Shown piece after piece: positions 47,418-58,282 of a stretch of 64,000 nt of DNA; within the stretch, counting starts at the first letter, position 1, and each line of letters starts with the position of its first letter. Source of the stretch: Vibrio ishigakensis (GTDB lineage: Bacteria > Pseudomonadota > Gammaproteobacteria > Enterobacterales > Vibrionaceae). The notes beneath the pieces were generated by a model, which saw nothing but the letters and a program-made list of their open reading frames with translations, was not told where the DNA came from and did no database searches. The stretch spans positions 248,001 to 312,000 of the forward strand of contig NZ_AP024881.1 of NCBI RefSeq assembly GCF_024347675.1, read 5' to 3'. Both the position numbers and the translations under genes were made by a program.

Positions 47418-48020
47418 TTAACGCATAAACGCTGGAATCTTCTGCTCGTACTCGGCAATCTTGTCTGCGTGCTGCAGAGTTAGACCAATGTTGTCCAAAC
47501 CATTAAGCAGGCAGTGACGACGGAACTCATCGATTTCAAATGAGTATTGCTTACCATTTGCAGTAACCAACATAGCTTCTAGATCAACAGTCACCTCAGC
47601 ACCTTCATTAGCTTCAACAAAAGTGAAAATCTCATCCACTTCTTGTTCAGTCAGACGCACTGGCACCATCTGGTTGTTGATAGAGTTACCGTAGAAGATA
47701 TCGGCAAAGCTAGGTGCAATCATCACCTTAATACCGTAATCCGCTAGAGCCCATGGAGCGTGCTCTCGAGACGAGCCACAGCCAAAGTTTTCACGAGCAA
47801 GTAGGATGCTTGCGCCTTGGTATCGTGGTGCGTTCATTACAAACTCTGGATTCGCTTGCTCACCCGCATCATCTAGGAAGCGCCAGTCATGGAACAGGTG
47901 TTTACCAAAACCTACACGAGTTACCTTTTGTAGGAACTGTTTCGGGATGATGGCATCTGTATCTACGTTCGCTGCATCAAGAGGAACGACCAAACCGGTA
48001 TGTTGTTTAAAACCTGACAT
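47418..48020 (-). CDS. leuD: 3-isopropylmalate dehydratase small subunit
   Basis: LeuD, with LeuC, isomerises 2-isopropylmalate to 3-isopropylmalate in leucine synthesis. The protein has 200 residues, the family size. It starts [20 protein letters not shown] and carries [12 protein letters not shown] near 21-32 and [15 protein letters not shown] near 77-91, the swivelling-domain signatures. It is 12 bp after leuC. A small TTCACC-TTTT-GGTGAA hairpin (47402-47417) touches its stop codon. Regulation is expected through the leu attenuator. Confidence 0.96.
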   Translation of the reverse strand: MSGFKQHTGLVVPLDAANVDTDAIIPKQFLQKVTRVGFGKHLFHDWRFLDDAGEQANPEFVMNAPRYQGASILLARENFGCGSSREHAPWALADYGIKVMIAPSFADIFYGNSINNQMVPVRLTEQEVDEIFTFVEANEGAEVTVDLEAMLVTANGKQYSFEIDEFRRHCLLNGLDNIGLTLQHADKIAEYEQKIPAFMR

Positions 48021-48032
48021 TTTTATTTCCTC

Positions 48033-49436
48033 TTACTGCTCAAATTCACGAATATCGACAAAGTGGCCTGCGATTGCAGCAGCTGCTGCCATAGCCGGGC
48101 TTACCAAGTGGGTGCGACCTTCACGGCCCTGACGGCCCTCAAAGTTACGGTTACTGGTAGAAGCACAACGCTCCTTTGGCCCCAAGCGGTCGTTGTTCAT
48201 CGCTAGGCACATAGAGCAGCCAGGAAGACGCCATTCAAAACCAGCCTCTACAAAGATCTTATCCAGACCTTCAGATTCCGCTTGTGCTTTAACTTGCTCT
48301 GAGCCAGGTACGATTAGTGCCTGTACATGCTCGGCTACCTTACGCCCTTTCGCTATCTCAGCAGCGGCGCGCATATCTTCAATACGTGAGTTCGTGCAAG
48401 AGCCAACGAATACTTTGTCGACCTTGTAATCTTGTAAAGAGGTACCTGCTTCTAGACCCATGTAGGCCAGTGCTTTTTCAGCCGATGCTTTCTCTACAGG
48501 GTCTGCAAAGCTTTCTGGTGCTGGGATAGGCGTATCAACAGAGATAACCTGACCTGGGTTGGTACCCCAAGTAACCTGAGGTTTGATGTCCGCAGCATCT
48601 AGTGTTACTACTGCATCAAATTCAGCATCTTCATCAGTTTTCAGTGATGACCAGTACTCAACCGCTTCATTCCAGTCTTCACCTTGCGGTGCAAACTTAC
48701 GACCTTGGATATAATCGAAAGTAGTCTGATCTGGTGCGATTAGGCCAGCTTTGGCGCCTAACTCGATAGCCATGTTACATACCGTCATGCGGCCTTCCAT
48801 AGTAAGGTCAGTAATTGCCTCACCACAAAACTCAACTACATAACCTGTACCGCCAGCGGCCGTGGTCTTGCCGATGATAGCTAGCACGATATCTTTCGCA
48901 GTAATGCCAGGAGCAACTTTACCTTTAACCTCGATCTTCATGGTTTTAGCGCGCGCTTGCTTCAGGGTTTGAGTCGCTAGTACGTGCTCAACCTCTGAAG
49001 TACCGATACCAAAGGCTAGTGAGCCGAATGCACCGTGGGTAGCTGTGTGTGAGTCACCGCATACGATAGTTTGACCCGGTAGGGTGATACCTAGTTCAGG
49101 ACCCATTACGTGTACGATGCCTTGATACTTGTGGTTTAGGTCATACAGGCGAACACCAAACTCACCACAGTTTTTAGACAGGGTTTCCATTTGGATACGG
49201 GCCATCTCACCGGAGGCATTAATGTCCTTGGTGGTGGTGGATACGTTGTGATCCATAGTCGCGAATGTCTTGCCTGTTTGACGAACACGGCGGCCTTTTT
49301 CACGCAGGCCGTCGAACGCCTGCGGAGAAGTTACTTCGTGTACTAGGTGACGGTCGATGTACAGGATAGGGTTTTCACCCTCTGCTGCTACTACAACGTG
49401 CGCGTCATAGATTTTTTCATATAAGGTTTTAGCCAT
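48033..49436 (-). CDS. leuC: 3-isopropylmalate dehydratase large subunit
   Basis: LeuC carries the [4Fe-4S] cluster of isopropylmalate isomerase. It has 467 residues. The aconitase signature is complete: [14 protein letters not shown] near 344-357 holds the first cluster cysteine, and [14 protein letters not shown] near 405-418 holds the other two. The [26 protein letters not shown] block begins near 129 (quoted in part). It follows leuB by 10 bp in the leuABCD order. Confidence 0.97.
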   Translation of the reverse strand: MAKTLYEKIYDAHVVVAAEGENPILYIDRHLVHEVTSPQAFDGLREKGRRVRQTGKTFATMDHNVSTTTKDINASGEMARIQMETLSKNCGEFGVRLYDLNHKYQGIVHVMGPELGITLPGQTIVCGDSHTATHGAFGSLAFGIGTSEVEHVLATQTLKQARAKTMKIEVKGKVAPGITAKDIVLAIIGKTTAAGGTGYVVEFCGEAITDLTMEGRMTVCNMAIELGAKAGLIAPDQTTFDYIQGRKFAPQGEDWNEAVEYWSSLKTDEDAEFDAVVTLDAADIKPQVTWGTNPGQVISVDTPIPAPESFADPVEKASAEKALAYMGLEAGTSLQDYKVDKVFVGSCTNSRIEDMRAAAEIAKGRKVAEHVQALIVPGSEQVKAQAESEGLDKIFVEAGFEWRLPGCSMCLAMNNDRLGPKERCASTSNRNFEGRQGREGRTHLVSPAMAAAAAIAGHFVDIREFEQ

Positions 49437-49446
49437 GATTGATTCC

Positions 49447-50598
<1,152 letters not shown>

Positions 50599-52149
50599 TT
50601 AAACGGTTTCAGTAAGTTTGTTCTGTTTGATCTCTTCGATCTGATCAGCGCGATGGATGCTATTGATTACGTGAAGCAGCGCTTGGCCTGATGCCTCAAC
50701 GATATCAGTAGAAACGCCGGTACCGTGGTACTTGCGACCCTTATAATTGGCGATGATGTCTGCCTGACCTAGACCATCTTCACCTTCGCCTTTTGCGGTA
50801 AGGTCGAACTTGTCTAGTACGATGTCATAACCGGTAACACGATAGATGCATTGGTAAAGGGCATCAACAGGACCGTTACCCACAGCTGCTTCGCTCTTCT
50901 CTTCATCACCACACTGAAGCTTAATGCTGGTTGTTGCCATTACGCTACCAGATTGCACGCTTAGATAGTTCAACTTGAAGAAGTCGTCTTCGTCGCGAAG
51001 GTTAGCAAAGTGCATCAATGCTTCTAGGTCGTAATCAAATACCTGGCCTTTACGGTCAGCTAGCTTCAAGAAGTCAGCATATAGAGTATCTAGATCGTAC
51101 TCTTCTTCACGGTAACCCATACTATCCATATGGCTCTTAACCGCAGCACGACCAGAACGGCTGGTTAGGTTAAGGGCTTGGTTCTTAAGACCGATAGACT
51201 CTGGAGTCATGATCTCATAGGTGTTCTTATTCTTAAGCATGCCATCTTGGTGGATACCTGAAGAGTGGCTGAATGCGTTTGCGCCAACAATCGCCTTGTT
51301 GCTCTGAATAGGCATGTTACACAATTGGCTAACTAGCTTACTGGTGCGGTGGATTTCATCGTGCTTAATGTTGGTCGACACGTTGAGTAGACTTTCACGT
51401 GTCTTGATGATCATCGCCACTTCTTCTAGTGAGCAGTTACCTGCACGCTCACCGATACCATTGATGGTACCTTCAATCTGACGAGCACCCGCTTGAACTG
51501 CTGCAATAGAGTTAGCAACCGACATACCTAGGTCGTCGTGACAGTGCACGGAGATGATGGCTTTGTCGATGTTAGGAACGCGATTGAAAAGGGTTTGGAT
51601 AATGCCACCGAACTCGTTTGGTACTGTGTAGCCAACGGTATCTGGGATGTTGATGGTGTTGGCACCGGCATCGATAGCCGCTTCTACCATACGACAAAGG
51701 TTATCGATTGGAGTACGACCTGCATCTTCGCATGAGAACTCGACATCATCAGTGTATTTGCGCGCATGTTTAACGGCGTTCACACCCATTTCGATAACAT
51801 CATCGTAACTGCGGCGAAGTTTGTCTTGGACGTGAATAGTAGAGGTAGAGATAAAAGTGTGGATTCGGAATTGGTCAGCAACCTTCAAGGCTTCGGCTGC
51901 GGCATCAATGTCTTTGGCAACGGCGCGAGATAGGGCACAGATGCGAGAGTTTTTGATGTTTTTTGCGATGGTTTGAACTGACTCGAAATCACCCGGAGAA
52001 GAGATAGGGAAGCCAGCTTCGATAACATCAACGCCCAAGCGCTCAAGGGCATATGCGATTTGCAGTTTCTCTTTGACCGTTAGACTCGCTGACAGTGCTT
52101 GCTCACCGTCACGTAATGTAGTGTCAAAGATTATCACCTGATCACTCAT
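50599..52149 (-). CDS. leuA: 2-isopropylmalate synthase
   Basis: LeuA condenses acetyl-CoA with 2-ketoisovalerate, the committed and leucine-inhibited step. The protein has 516 residues. The HMGL-type catalytic barrel covers about 1-270 with [15 protein letters not shown] near 9-23 and [17 protein letters not shown] near 201-217. The C-terminal LeuA regulatory domain covers about 390-510 ([21 protein letters not shown] region). The start ATG is at 52149 and lies 36 bp after the attenuator, so its expression should depend on leader translation. Confidence 0.97.
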   Translation of the reverse strand: MSDQVIIFDTTLRDGEQALSASLTVKEKLQIAYALERLGVDVIEAGFPISSPGDFESVQTIAKNIKNSRICALSRAVAKDIDAAAEALKVADQFRIHTFISTSTIHVQDKLRRSYDDVIEMGVNAVKHARKYTDDVEFSCEDAGRTPIDNLCRMVEAAIDAGANTINIPDTVGYTVPNEFGGIIQTLFNRVPNIDKAIISVHCHDDLGMSVANSIAAVQAGARQIEGTINGIGERAGNCSLEEVAMIIKTRESLLNVSTNIKHDEIHRTSKLVSQLCNMPIQSNKAIVGANAFSHSSGIHQDGMLKNKNTYEIMTPESIGLKNQALNLTSRSGRAAVKSHMDSMGYREEEYDLDTLYADFLKLADRKGQVFDYDLEALMHFANLRDEDDFFKLNYLSVQSGSVMATTSIKLQCGDEEKSEAAVGNGPVDALYQCIYRVTGYDIVLDKFDLTAKGEGEDGLGQADIIANYKGRKYHGTGVSTDIVEASGQALLHVINSIHRADQIEEIKQNKLTETV

Positions 52150-52184
52150 GTTGGCTTCCTTATTCCGTTGTTTGATTTAAATAC

Positions 52185-52213
52185 AAAAAAACCCGCATTC
52201 TCTTTGCGGGTTT
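52185..52213 (-). terminator. Leu operon attenuator terminator
   Basis: On the minus strand AACCCGCA and TGCGGGTT flank a short AAGAGAA loop and are followed by T6-7. It sits between the leader peptide stop (52258) and leuA (52149), the position expected for transcription attenuation by leucyl-tRNA supply. Confidence 0.85.
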
Positions 52214-52257
52214 GTTTGTTGATGGTGGCGTTTTTCGCCCACTAGCTACCCGCGCGA

Positions 52258-52308
52258 TTAAGTCACGATCAGGAGGAGCAGTAGAGAAGTGAATACACCA
52301 AATTTCAT
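52258..52308 (-). CDS. leuL: leu operon leader peptide
   Basis: A 16-codon frame on the minus strand reads MKFGVFTSLLLLLIVT, with five consecutive leucine codons of mixed type (CTA, CTG, CTC, CTC, CTG), then TAA. A second in-frame ATG four codons upstream (52320) would add MFFN. It is followed by a GC-rich stretch and the attenuator hairpin. Run length, position before leuA and the terminator together make it a classic leucine attenuation leader: ribosome stalling at scarce leucyl-tRNA would prevent the terminator from forming. It is not large enough for routine gene finding. Confidence 0.88.
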   Translation of the reverse strand: MKFGVFTSLLLLLIVT

Positions 52309-52341
52309 ATTAAAAAACATTCCATCAACGAAGTTAACAAA

Positions 52342-52371
52342 TTAGTACCGCACTTCCGGCATGAGCGTCAA
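52342..52371 (-). promoter_or_regulatory. Likely sigma-70 promoter of leuLABCD
   Basis: On the minus strand TTGACG is followed 18 bp later by TACTAA. The expected start lies about 25-30 bases before the leader ATG at 52308. The -10 is only a fair match. Confidence 0.5.
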
Positions 52372-52465
52372 GCATAAAGTGGAATAAATTTGCGCAAATT
52401 TAAAATTGCAGAAATATAGGTCATATCTACGTTGGGATAACAAAATTATCCAAATCTTGGGTTTT

Positions 52466-52527
52466 TGATTAATTTTGTTTGTTAATCAGGTGGTTAATTT
52501 ATCGCTATAATTAATCAAATGATTAAT
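52466..52527. promoter_or_regulatory. Twin TetR-type operators over the tetR/RND promoter
   Basis: Two similar 18-bp palindromes occur. The left is at 52481-52498 (7-bp arms, one mismatch). The right, at 52510-52527, is perfect: ATTAATCA, two bases, TGATTAAT. A further half-site TGATTAAT lies at 52466-52473. A perfect -10 TATAAT at 52506-52511 sits between and partly within them, so a bound dimer would block the promoter. Autorepression by the adjacent TetR protein is the simplest reading. Confidence 0.65.
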
Positions 52528-52543
52528 TAATGGGGTGAATAGG

Positions 52544-53194
52544 GTGAGAAAAGCAGGACGTCCGACCTCTGAAACCAAGACTAGGGATGCGCTATTGGAA
52601 CAGGCACAACATCTGTTCACTAGCATGCCCTATGAAAAAGTATCTACACGTATGCTTGCGGAAAAGGCTGGGGTAAATCCTGCCATGATTCGTTATTACT
52701 TCGGCAGTAAAGAGGGACTGTTTGAGGCAATGATAATGCACGTGATGGCTCCAATACTGACCCATGCCCGCACTAAGTATCCCAGTTCAGACTCCAGCAC
52801 CTTGGTTGGAATGCTAAAGGTTCATTTTGAGGTGATGAGTCAAGACTTAGCGTTTCCACGCCTATTATTTCGAGTGCTTGGTATGCCACCGTCTGAGGTA
52901 CAAAGAAGGTTAACCGATAAGATGTTCGAGCAGATGGTAGGGAACGTCAACGAGCGACTGTTCGACAATAGTAAGGGCATTGTACGAGATGGGCTTGATC
53001 CACAGAAATGTAAGCTGAATATCTTGAGCCTAATGCTGTTTCCATTTATCGCCCCGAACGCCCTTCTCGAGAAGCATGGAATCGATATTAACCCAGAGTT
53101 CTTAAATGAGCTTTTCGCTCACAACATCGATGTCATGTTTAATGGCATCCTGCAGCAACCCGCTGATAAAACGAGTTTGACCAATGAAGATTAA
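52544..53194 (+). CDS. TetR family transcriptional regulator of the RND pump
   Basis: The protein starts at a GTG, either 52535 or 52544; 52544 has GGGGTG at a better distance, so 216 residues are given (219 from 52535). The TetR DNA-binding domain covers about 5-55: TRMLAEKAGVNPAMIRYYFGSKEGLFEAM is the typical helix-turn-helix (start near residue 38). The ligand domain fills about 60-210. Its stop overlaps the start of the membrane fusion protein gene by 11 bp, so the three genes are a coupled operon. Twin palindromes over the promoter fit autoregulation. The inducing compound is unknown. Confidence 0.88.
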   Translation: MRKAGRPTSETKTRDALLEQAQHLFTSMPYEKVSTRMLAEKAGVNPAMIRYYFGSKEGLFEAMIMHVMAPILTHARTKYPSSDSSTLVGMLKVHFEVMSQDLAFPRLLFRVLGMPPSEVQRRLTDKMFEQMVGNVNERLFDNSKGIVRDGLDPQKCKLNILSLMLFPFIAPNALLEKHGIDINPEFLNELFAHNIDVMFNGILQQPADKTSLTNED

Positions 53195-54494
53195 TAAAAA
53201 GCTGTTGTTTTTTCCTGCCTTAGCGGTGGGGGTGATCGTACTTATCATCATGATGGAGACTCGACCTGAGGTTGCGACAAAACCTGCCGGAGATCGCTCT
53301 CGCGTTGTTGAGGTGATGGAATTAGAGCCTGTGGAAATTGCTCCCGAGGCCATAGGCTTTGGCAAGGTTGCACCTAAGTTTGAGTGGAAGGCGATCGCCG
53401 AGGTGTCGGGTAAAGTAGTGTATCGTCACCCAAATCTAGAGCGCGGTCGTATCATGCCTGCAGGTACCGAGGTGATTCGCATCGATCCCTTAGATTACGA
53501 GCTTAAGCTCACTCAAGCCAAAGCGGACCTCAACAGCAGTGAAACCCAATTAAAGAAACTGGCACTTGAGCATAAAAATCGCCAAAACACGGTCAAGATA
53601 GAGCGAAACCGCCTAGTTCTGTCACAAAAAGAACTGCAGCGTAAACAAGACCTACGAAACAAGAAGGTGGCTTCTCAGTCTGACGTGGACACCCAACAGC
53701 AGTCTTATCTTGCTCAGCAAAAAGTCGTTCAGGATATAGAGAACCAACTAGCCTTATACCCAGATGAAAAACGAGTAGCTGAAGCGCTGGTTGAGGTAAA
53801 CCGCTCTAAGGTTCAAGAAGCGGAGCGCCAGTTAGAGAAAACCTCTGTCGTGTTGCCACGAGATCTGAGGATCTCCGATGTTGGCATTGAGCTTAATCAG
53901 GTAGTCAATCAGCAACAAGAGATGATCATGGCACAGGGCCTGGATGTGATGGAGGTGGAAGCACAGCTTTCTATTCATGATGTGCAGAAGCTGATCGGCA
54001 GTATCTCCGCAGATAGTCGTGATGATGTGGGCTCTCCTTTGCCAAGTATCGGCAAGCTAAAAGCAGAAGTGAAGCTGTCTAGTGGCAGTTTTGAAGCTAC
54101 TTGGCCTGCTAAGGTTGCTCGAATCTCAGACTCCATTGACCCTAGCCAAGCGACAGCAGGGGTTATCCTCGAGATCACTCAAGACTACAGTCAATTAAGT
54201 GCTGAATCAGGTCCACCGCTTGTGAGTGGCATGCTAGTGAGAGCTGAGATTGAAGGCGCGCCATCAGCAAGTTGGGTGGTGCCTGAAAGAGCACTGCACG
54301 GCGACAAGATCTATCTGTTCAAAGATAAGAAACTAGTGATTTTGCCAGTCAAGGTTCAGTATCGTCGTGACCAACAGGTAGTAATTGAGGGAGAGATCCA
54401 GCAAGGGGACAAATTGATCTTAAACGATCTCTTGCCTGCAATCCCTGGTATGGCTCTTAAGTTGGAAGAGCATAAGCAGGAGGACGAAGCGTGA
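53184..54494 (+). CDS. RND efflux periplasmic adaptor (membrane fusion protein)
   Basis: This 436-residue protein bridges an RND pump to an outer-membrane channel. An N-terminal membrane anchor covers about 5-24 (KLLFFPALAVGVIVLIIMM); there is no lipobox, so it is anchored by the helix. A lipoyl half-domain begins near 60, a long coiled coil covers about 105-235 (many Gln, Lys and Glu), followed by beta-barrel and proximal domains. No outer-membrane TolC-type gene is nearby, so TolC from elsewhere is likely. It overlaps the permease start by four bases (GTGA). Confidence 0.9.
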   Translation: MKINKKLLFFPALAVGVIVLIIMMETRPEVATKPAGDRSRVVEVMELEPVEIAPEAIGFGKVAPKFEWKAIAEVSGKVVYRHPNLERGRIMPAGTEVIRIDPLDYELKLTQAKADLNSSETQLKKLALEHKNRQNTVKIERNRLVLSQKELQRKQDLRNKKVASQSDVDTQQQSYLAQQKVVQDIENQLALYPDEKRVAEALVEVNRSKVQEAERQLEKTSVVLPRDLRISDVGIELNQVVNQQQEMIMAQGLDVMEVEAQLSIHDVQKLIGSISADSRDDVGSPLPSIGKLKAEVKLSSGSFEATWPAKVARISDSIDPSQATAGVILEITQDYSQLSAESGPPLVSGMLVRAEIEGAPSASWVVPERALHGDKIYLFKDKKLVILPVKVQYRRDQQVVIEGEIQQGDKLILNDLLPAIPGMALKLEEHKQEDEA

Positions 54495-57400
54495 TTCGTT
54501 TTTTTGCGAGACACCCAACCGCAGCCAACCTATTGATGTTTCTGCTGCTCTTGGTGGGTGCGTTGACCCTTGGCACCATCAAGCGAGAGACCTTTCCTGA
54601 GTTTTCTCCGCCCTACATCATGGCCACCATTGTCTATCCGGGTGCTTCTCCTATGGAAGTGGAAGAGAGCCTGTGTGTGCGAATGGAGGATGCCGTCGAT
54701 GGCCTCTCGAATATCGAAGAGACCAAGTGTGAGGCAATTGAGGGTAGTGCACGTCTGACCTTGAAGTTGGATGAGAGTGCCGATATTGGTCGTATGTTGG
54801 TGGACGTTCAAACCCAAATAAATGCCATCAACGACTTTCCAGATCAGATTGAATCTCCTGTGGTTCAAGAGCTGGATTGGAATGAGCCGGTTATCGATAT
54901 CGCGATTACTGCTGATACTAGTTGGCCTGAACTTAAGGCCTATGCAGAGAAGCTAAAGCGGATTCTAAAGCTCGACTACGGCGTGTCTCTGGTTCAGGTG
55001 TCCGGCTTTTCCGACCATCAATATCGCGTTGAGCTCGATACACAAATCATGCGTCAGCTGGGCCTGAGTGTGAGTGATATTGCCGCGCAGATAGGCAGAC
55101 AGAACGTAAAACTGCCGAGCGGGAACGTTGAGACACCAGATAAAAACTTCCTGATTAGATTCGATGAAAGGCGCATAACTCCGACGCAGCTTGAGAGCAT
55201 AGTGGTGGGCTCAGGCCCCAATGGCTCACTTATCCGCCTTCGTGATGTTGCGACCATTACCGACCGCTTTGAGTTGGATGAGCAAAAGGTGCTGTTTGAT
55301 GGCAAGCCTTCGGCCATTCTAAAAGTGAGCAAGAATAAAGAAGATGATGCCCTGCGTATTAAAGAGCAGGTAGTTAAGTTCGTTGATGATCAGCGCCATA
55401 TTGCCCCAGATGGCGTCACAATCGAAACAACTAATGACCTATCCTCTGTACTGTGGGACCGCTTGACCATGATGGTGAAGAACGGCTGGCAGGGTATCGT
55501 ACTAGTGTTTTTGACCATGTGGCTGTTCTTTAGTTTGCGCTACTCATTCTGGGTGGCGGCGGGGCTTCCAGTAGCCTTCCTTGGTGGCATCTTCTTGATG
55601 GCTAATTTAGGGATATCCATCAATATCATGTCGCTAGTGGGGCTTCTTATGGCGATAGGTATCATGATGGACGATGCCATAGTAATCGCCGAGTCCATCG
55701 CCTCTCACCTTGATAGGGGGCAGAGTATAGACGATGCCATTTATAACGGGGTACGAAAGGTCTTTCCAGGCGTATTGTCCTCCTTTCTAACCACGATCTG
55801 TATCTTTGGTAGTTTGCTGTTCCTCGACGGTGAAATGGGCGCGGTGCTTAAGGCTGTGCCTCAGGTATTGATACTGGTGCTCTCTTTGAGCCTAGTAGAG
55901 GCCTTCCTTATCCTGCCTCACCACCTTGCGCATTCTTTGCATGCAAAGAAAAAAGAGCGTCCGGACCTTAAATTCAAGCGAGTATTCCTTGAGAAGTTTG
56001 AGCACTTTAGAAATACCACGCTAGTAAACGCAGTCGATAAAGCGGTTGAGTATCGCTACCTATTTATGGGCGGAGTGATTGCCACCTTGCTCATCTCTAT
56101 CTCTCTATTAGCCGGTGGGCATCTTAAGTTTGTGCCTTTTCCAGAGCTAGATGGTGATATTGCCGAGGCTCGTATCATTTTGCCTCCGGGCGCATCATTG
56201 AGCCAAACGGAAGCAGTAGTGGATAAGCTTATTGCGTCAGCAGAAAAGCTAGACAAAAAATGGTCTCAGGAGATGGAAGGCGGTGAGCCTTTGGTGCAGC
56301 ACATTACCGCCAGTTTCAATACCAATGCTGATGCCAACGAATCTGGTCCGCACCTAGCCACAGTGCGGTTAGACCTTCTTGGCGCGGAGATTCGAAATAC
56401 CCTTATCGATGATTTTGTTGATGCTTGGCGTGAGGATGTGGGTGAGTTAGCTACGCCTATTTCTATGGTGTTCAAACAGCCAACCATGGGCCCAGGCGGC
56501 CGAGCCATTGAGATCCGAGTACAACACGATGATCTGCGTGAGCTAAAAGCCGCTTCCATTGAGATTCAGTCTTACCTGAATGAGTTCGACGGCGTACACG
56601 GTGTATTGGATGATATGCGTATGGGTAAGGAAGAGGTGTTAGTTAAGCTTCGTCCCGGCGCTGAAACCTATGGTGTGAACGGGCAGATGATTGCCAATCA
56701 GCTCCGTGCTGCCTTTTATGGTCAAACTGCTGATGAGATTCAGGTAGGCGTAGAGAACATCAAGATAGAGGTGCGCCTCGATAAAGAGGTTGCAGGTGAT
56801 ATCGAGCGCTTGGCTAATTTCCCTATCATCACCAATGATGGCGCACAGATCCCTCTAGCCAGCATCGCGACCTTTGATTTCCAGCGTAACTATGTGCGTA
56901 TCGAGCGAGTTAATGGTCTGCGTACGGTGAGTGTGTTTGCCGATGTTGATAACTCAAAAGCAAGTTCAGGAGAAATCCTCAATACCTTTATGAAGCGGGA
57001 ACTGCCTGAGCTTAAGAGTAAATATCCGGGATTGCGCTTTGATTTTGAAGGTGAGTCAAAGGACTCTGCGAAGACTGGCGCCTCTATGGGTAAGGGCTTC
57101 TTAGTAGGCTTGTTTGGGGTGTTCGCCATTTTGAGCTATCAATTCCGTAGTTACCTAGAACCCTTCGTGGTAATGCTTGCTATTCCGCTGGCGTTTATCG
57201 GGGTTATTTGGGGGCATTTCCTACTCGGACACAATATGAGTATGCCGAGTATGATGGGCTTTGTGTCCCTTGCGGGTATCGTGGTTAACGACTCCATACT
57301 CTTGGTGCAGTATATCCGCCATCATGTGGATGAAGGGGATAGTGTGCACGACTCAGTGGTCAAGGCGAGCCGTGAGCGCTTCCGCGCCGTGTTCATTACC

Positions 57401-57598
57401 TCTATGACTACCGCCGCAGGCCTATTACCACTATTGCTGGAGACTAGCCTTCAGGCACAGGTTATCCAACCTCTGGTTATCTCTATTGTATTCGGTATCT
57501 TCGCATCCACTATCTTGGTGCTGTTTATGGTGCCGTGTGCCTACGCCATCCTCGCGGATTTTGGCAAGGTAGTGAAGCACGAGGATTTGAGTGCCTAG
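54491..57598 (+). CDS. RND efflux pump permease (HAE family)
   Basis: This 1035-residue inner-membrane transporter has the AcrB layout: membrane segment 1 near 10-30, two large periplasmic loops (about 40-330 and 570-860) and two bundles of membrane helices. The proton-relay acids lie in GIMMDDAIVIAES near residue 393 and the second-half helix has GIVVNDSILLVQYI near 935. It starts with GTG overlapping the adaptor stop. It is closer to the AcrB/HAE drug-type branch than to heavy-metal pumps, but the substrate is unknown. Drug, bile or fatty acid efflux are the usual possibilities. Confidence 0.93.
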   Translation: MIRFFARHPTAANLLMFLLLLVGALTLGTIKRETFPEFSPPYIMATIVYPGASPMEVEESLCVRMEDAVDGLSNIEETKCEAIEGSARLTLKLDESADIGRMLVDVQTQINAINDFPDQIESPVVQELDWNEPVIDIAITADTSWPELKAYAEKLKRILKLDYGVSLVQVSGFSDHQYRVELDTQIMRQLGLSVSDIAAQIGRQNVKLPSGNVETPDKNFLIRFDERRITPTQLESIVVGSGPNGSLIRLRDVATITDRFELDEQKVLFDGKPSAILKVSKNKEDDALRIKEQVVKFVDDQRHIAPDGVTIETTNDLSSVLWDRLTMMVKNGWQGIVLVFLTMWLFFSLRYSFWVAAGLPVAFLGGIFLMANLGISINIMSLVGLLMAIGIMMDDAIVIAESIASHLDRGQSIDDAIYNGVRKVFPGVLSSFLTTICIFGSLLFLDGEMGAVLKAVPQVLILVLSLSLVEAFLILPHHLAHSLHAKKKERPDLKFKRVFLEKFEHFRNTTLVNAVDKAVEYRYLFMGGVIATLLISISLLAGGHLKFVPFPELDGDIAEARIILPPGASLSQTEAVVDKLIASAEKLDKKWSQEMEGGEPLVQHITASFNTNADANESGPHLATVRLDLLGAEIRNTLIDDFVDAWREDVGELATPISMVFKQPTMGPGGRAIEIRVQHDDLRELKAASIEIQSYLNEFDGVHGVLDDMRMGKEEVLVKLRPGAETYGVNGQMIANQLRAAFYGQTADEIQVGVENIKIEVRLDKEVAGDIERLANFPIITNDGAQIPLASIATFDFQRNYVRIERVNGLRTVSVFADVDNSKASSGEILNTFMKRELPELKSKYPGLRFDFEGESKDSAKTGASMGKGFLVGLFGVFAILSYQFRSYLEPFVVMLAIPLAFIGVIWGHFLLGHNMSMPSMMGFVSLAGIVVNDSILLVQYIRHHVDEGDSVHDSVVKASRERFRAVFITSMTTAAGLLPLLLETSLQAQVIQPLVISIVFGIFASTILVLFMVPCAYAILADFGKVVKHEDLSA

Positions 57599-57671
57599 CT
57601 AAACAAACATAGAAACCAAAACTTTTTAAAACTGTAATCTAGCTGATCGGAAAACGTCACCTCTCTGTCAC

Positions 57672-57706
57672 TTGCGATGATTAACTTGCTTAGTAATTCA
57701 TCGCAA
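57672..57706. promoter_or_regulatory. 9-bp inverted repeat upstream of the PAP2 gene
   Basis: TTGCGATGA and TCATCGCAA form a perfect 9-bp inverted repeat with 17 bases between, extendable by TTA/TAA with one bulge. It ends 17 bp before the ATG and just ahead of the AGGGAGG site. It may be an operator or, in the mRNA, a hairpin beside the ribosome binding site. Confidence 0.45.
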
Positions 57707-57723
57707 AAGGACAGGGAGGTGCC

Positions 57724-58281
57724 ATGAGCAGCTTTGACCTACAAACGCAACAAATTACGCGCATCAACCCCATAGTCAGGTTTGACCTAGCGTTCTCACA
57801 TCTGTGTGTTGGGCATAGATATGCCAATCAGGTTGGGCAATTTAGCCGCGCAGTTTCTCACTCTGGCGATGGGCACCTATACCCTGTAATTGCCTTGATG
57901 GCTTGGATTGCCGATCCGGTGCTTGGCAAACTGCTACTCATCTGTGGCTTGATAGCCTTTGCCATTGAACTGCCTATCTATTGGATAGCGAAGAATAGCT
58001 TCCGTCGCCGCCGCCCTCATGACCTCTCAACGCAAATCTGTAACTTTATTGAGCCGTCGGACAAATACAGCATGCCTTCTGGACACACTGCAGCTGCAAC
58101 CATAATGGCGACCTTGATCTGCGTGTTCTTTCCTAGCTTGGCTCTGATTGCTGTGCCTTGGGCCGCCATGATAGCCCTGTCTCGTATCCTGCTTGGGGTG
58201 CATTTCTTTAGCGATATCGTAGCGGGTGTGATTCTGGGCGTTTCAGCGACCTTGACCGCAATGTGGATTGTAGGAGTTTAA
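57724..58281 (+). CDS. PAP2 family membrane phosphatase
   Basis: This 185-residue inner-membrane protein has all three PAP2 motifs: KNSFRRRRPHDL near 91-102 (KX6RP type), YSMPSGHTAA near 116-125 and SRILLGVHFFSDIVAG near 153-168. Four or five membrane segments surround them. Relatives dephosphorylate undecaprenyl pyrophosphate, phosphatidylglycerol phosphate or lipid A. It is followed one base later by a glycosyltransferase gene with a strong TAGGAG site, suggesting the two act together on a lipid-linked sugar. AGGGAGG precedes the ATG. The exact lipid is not known. Confidence 0.88.
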   Translation: MSSFDLQTQQITRINPIVRFDLAFSHLCVGHRYANQVGQFSRAVSHSGDGHLYPVIALMAWIADPVLGKLLLICGLIAFAIELPIYWIAKNSFRRRRPHDLSTQICNFIEPSDKYSMPSGHTAAATIMATLICVFFPSLALIAVPWAAMIALSRILLGVHFFSDIVAGVILGVSATLTAMWIVGV

Positions 58282-58282
58282 A

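Noticed and set aside
52981..53365. Reverse-strand frame across the end of tetR and start of the adaptor gene
   Set aside because: It overlaps two well-supported genes and shows no known motif.
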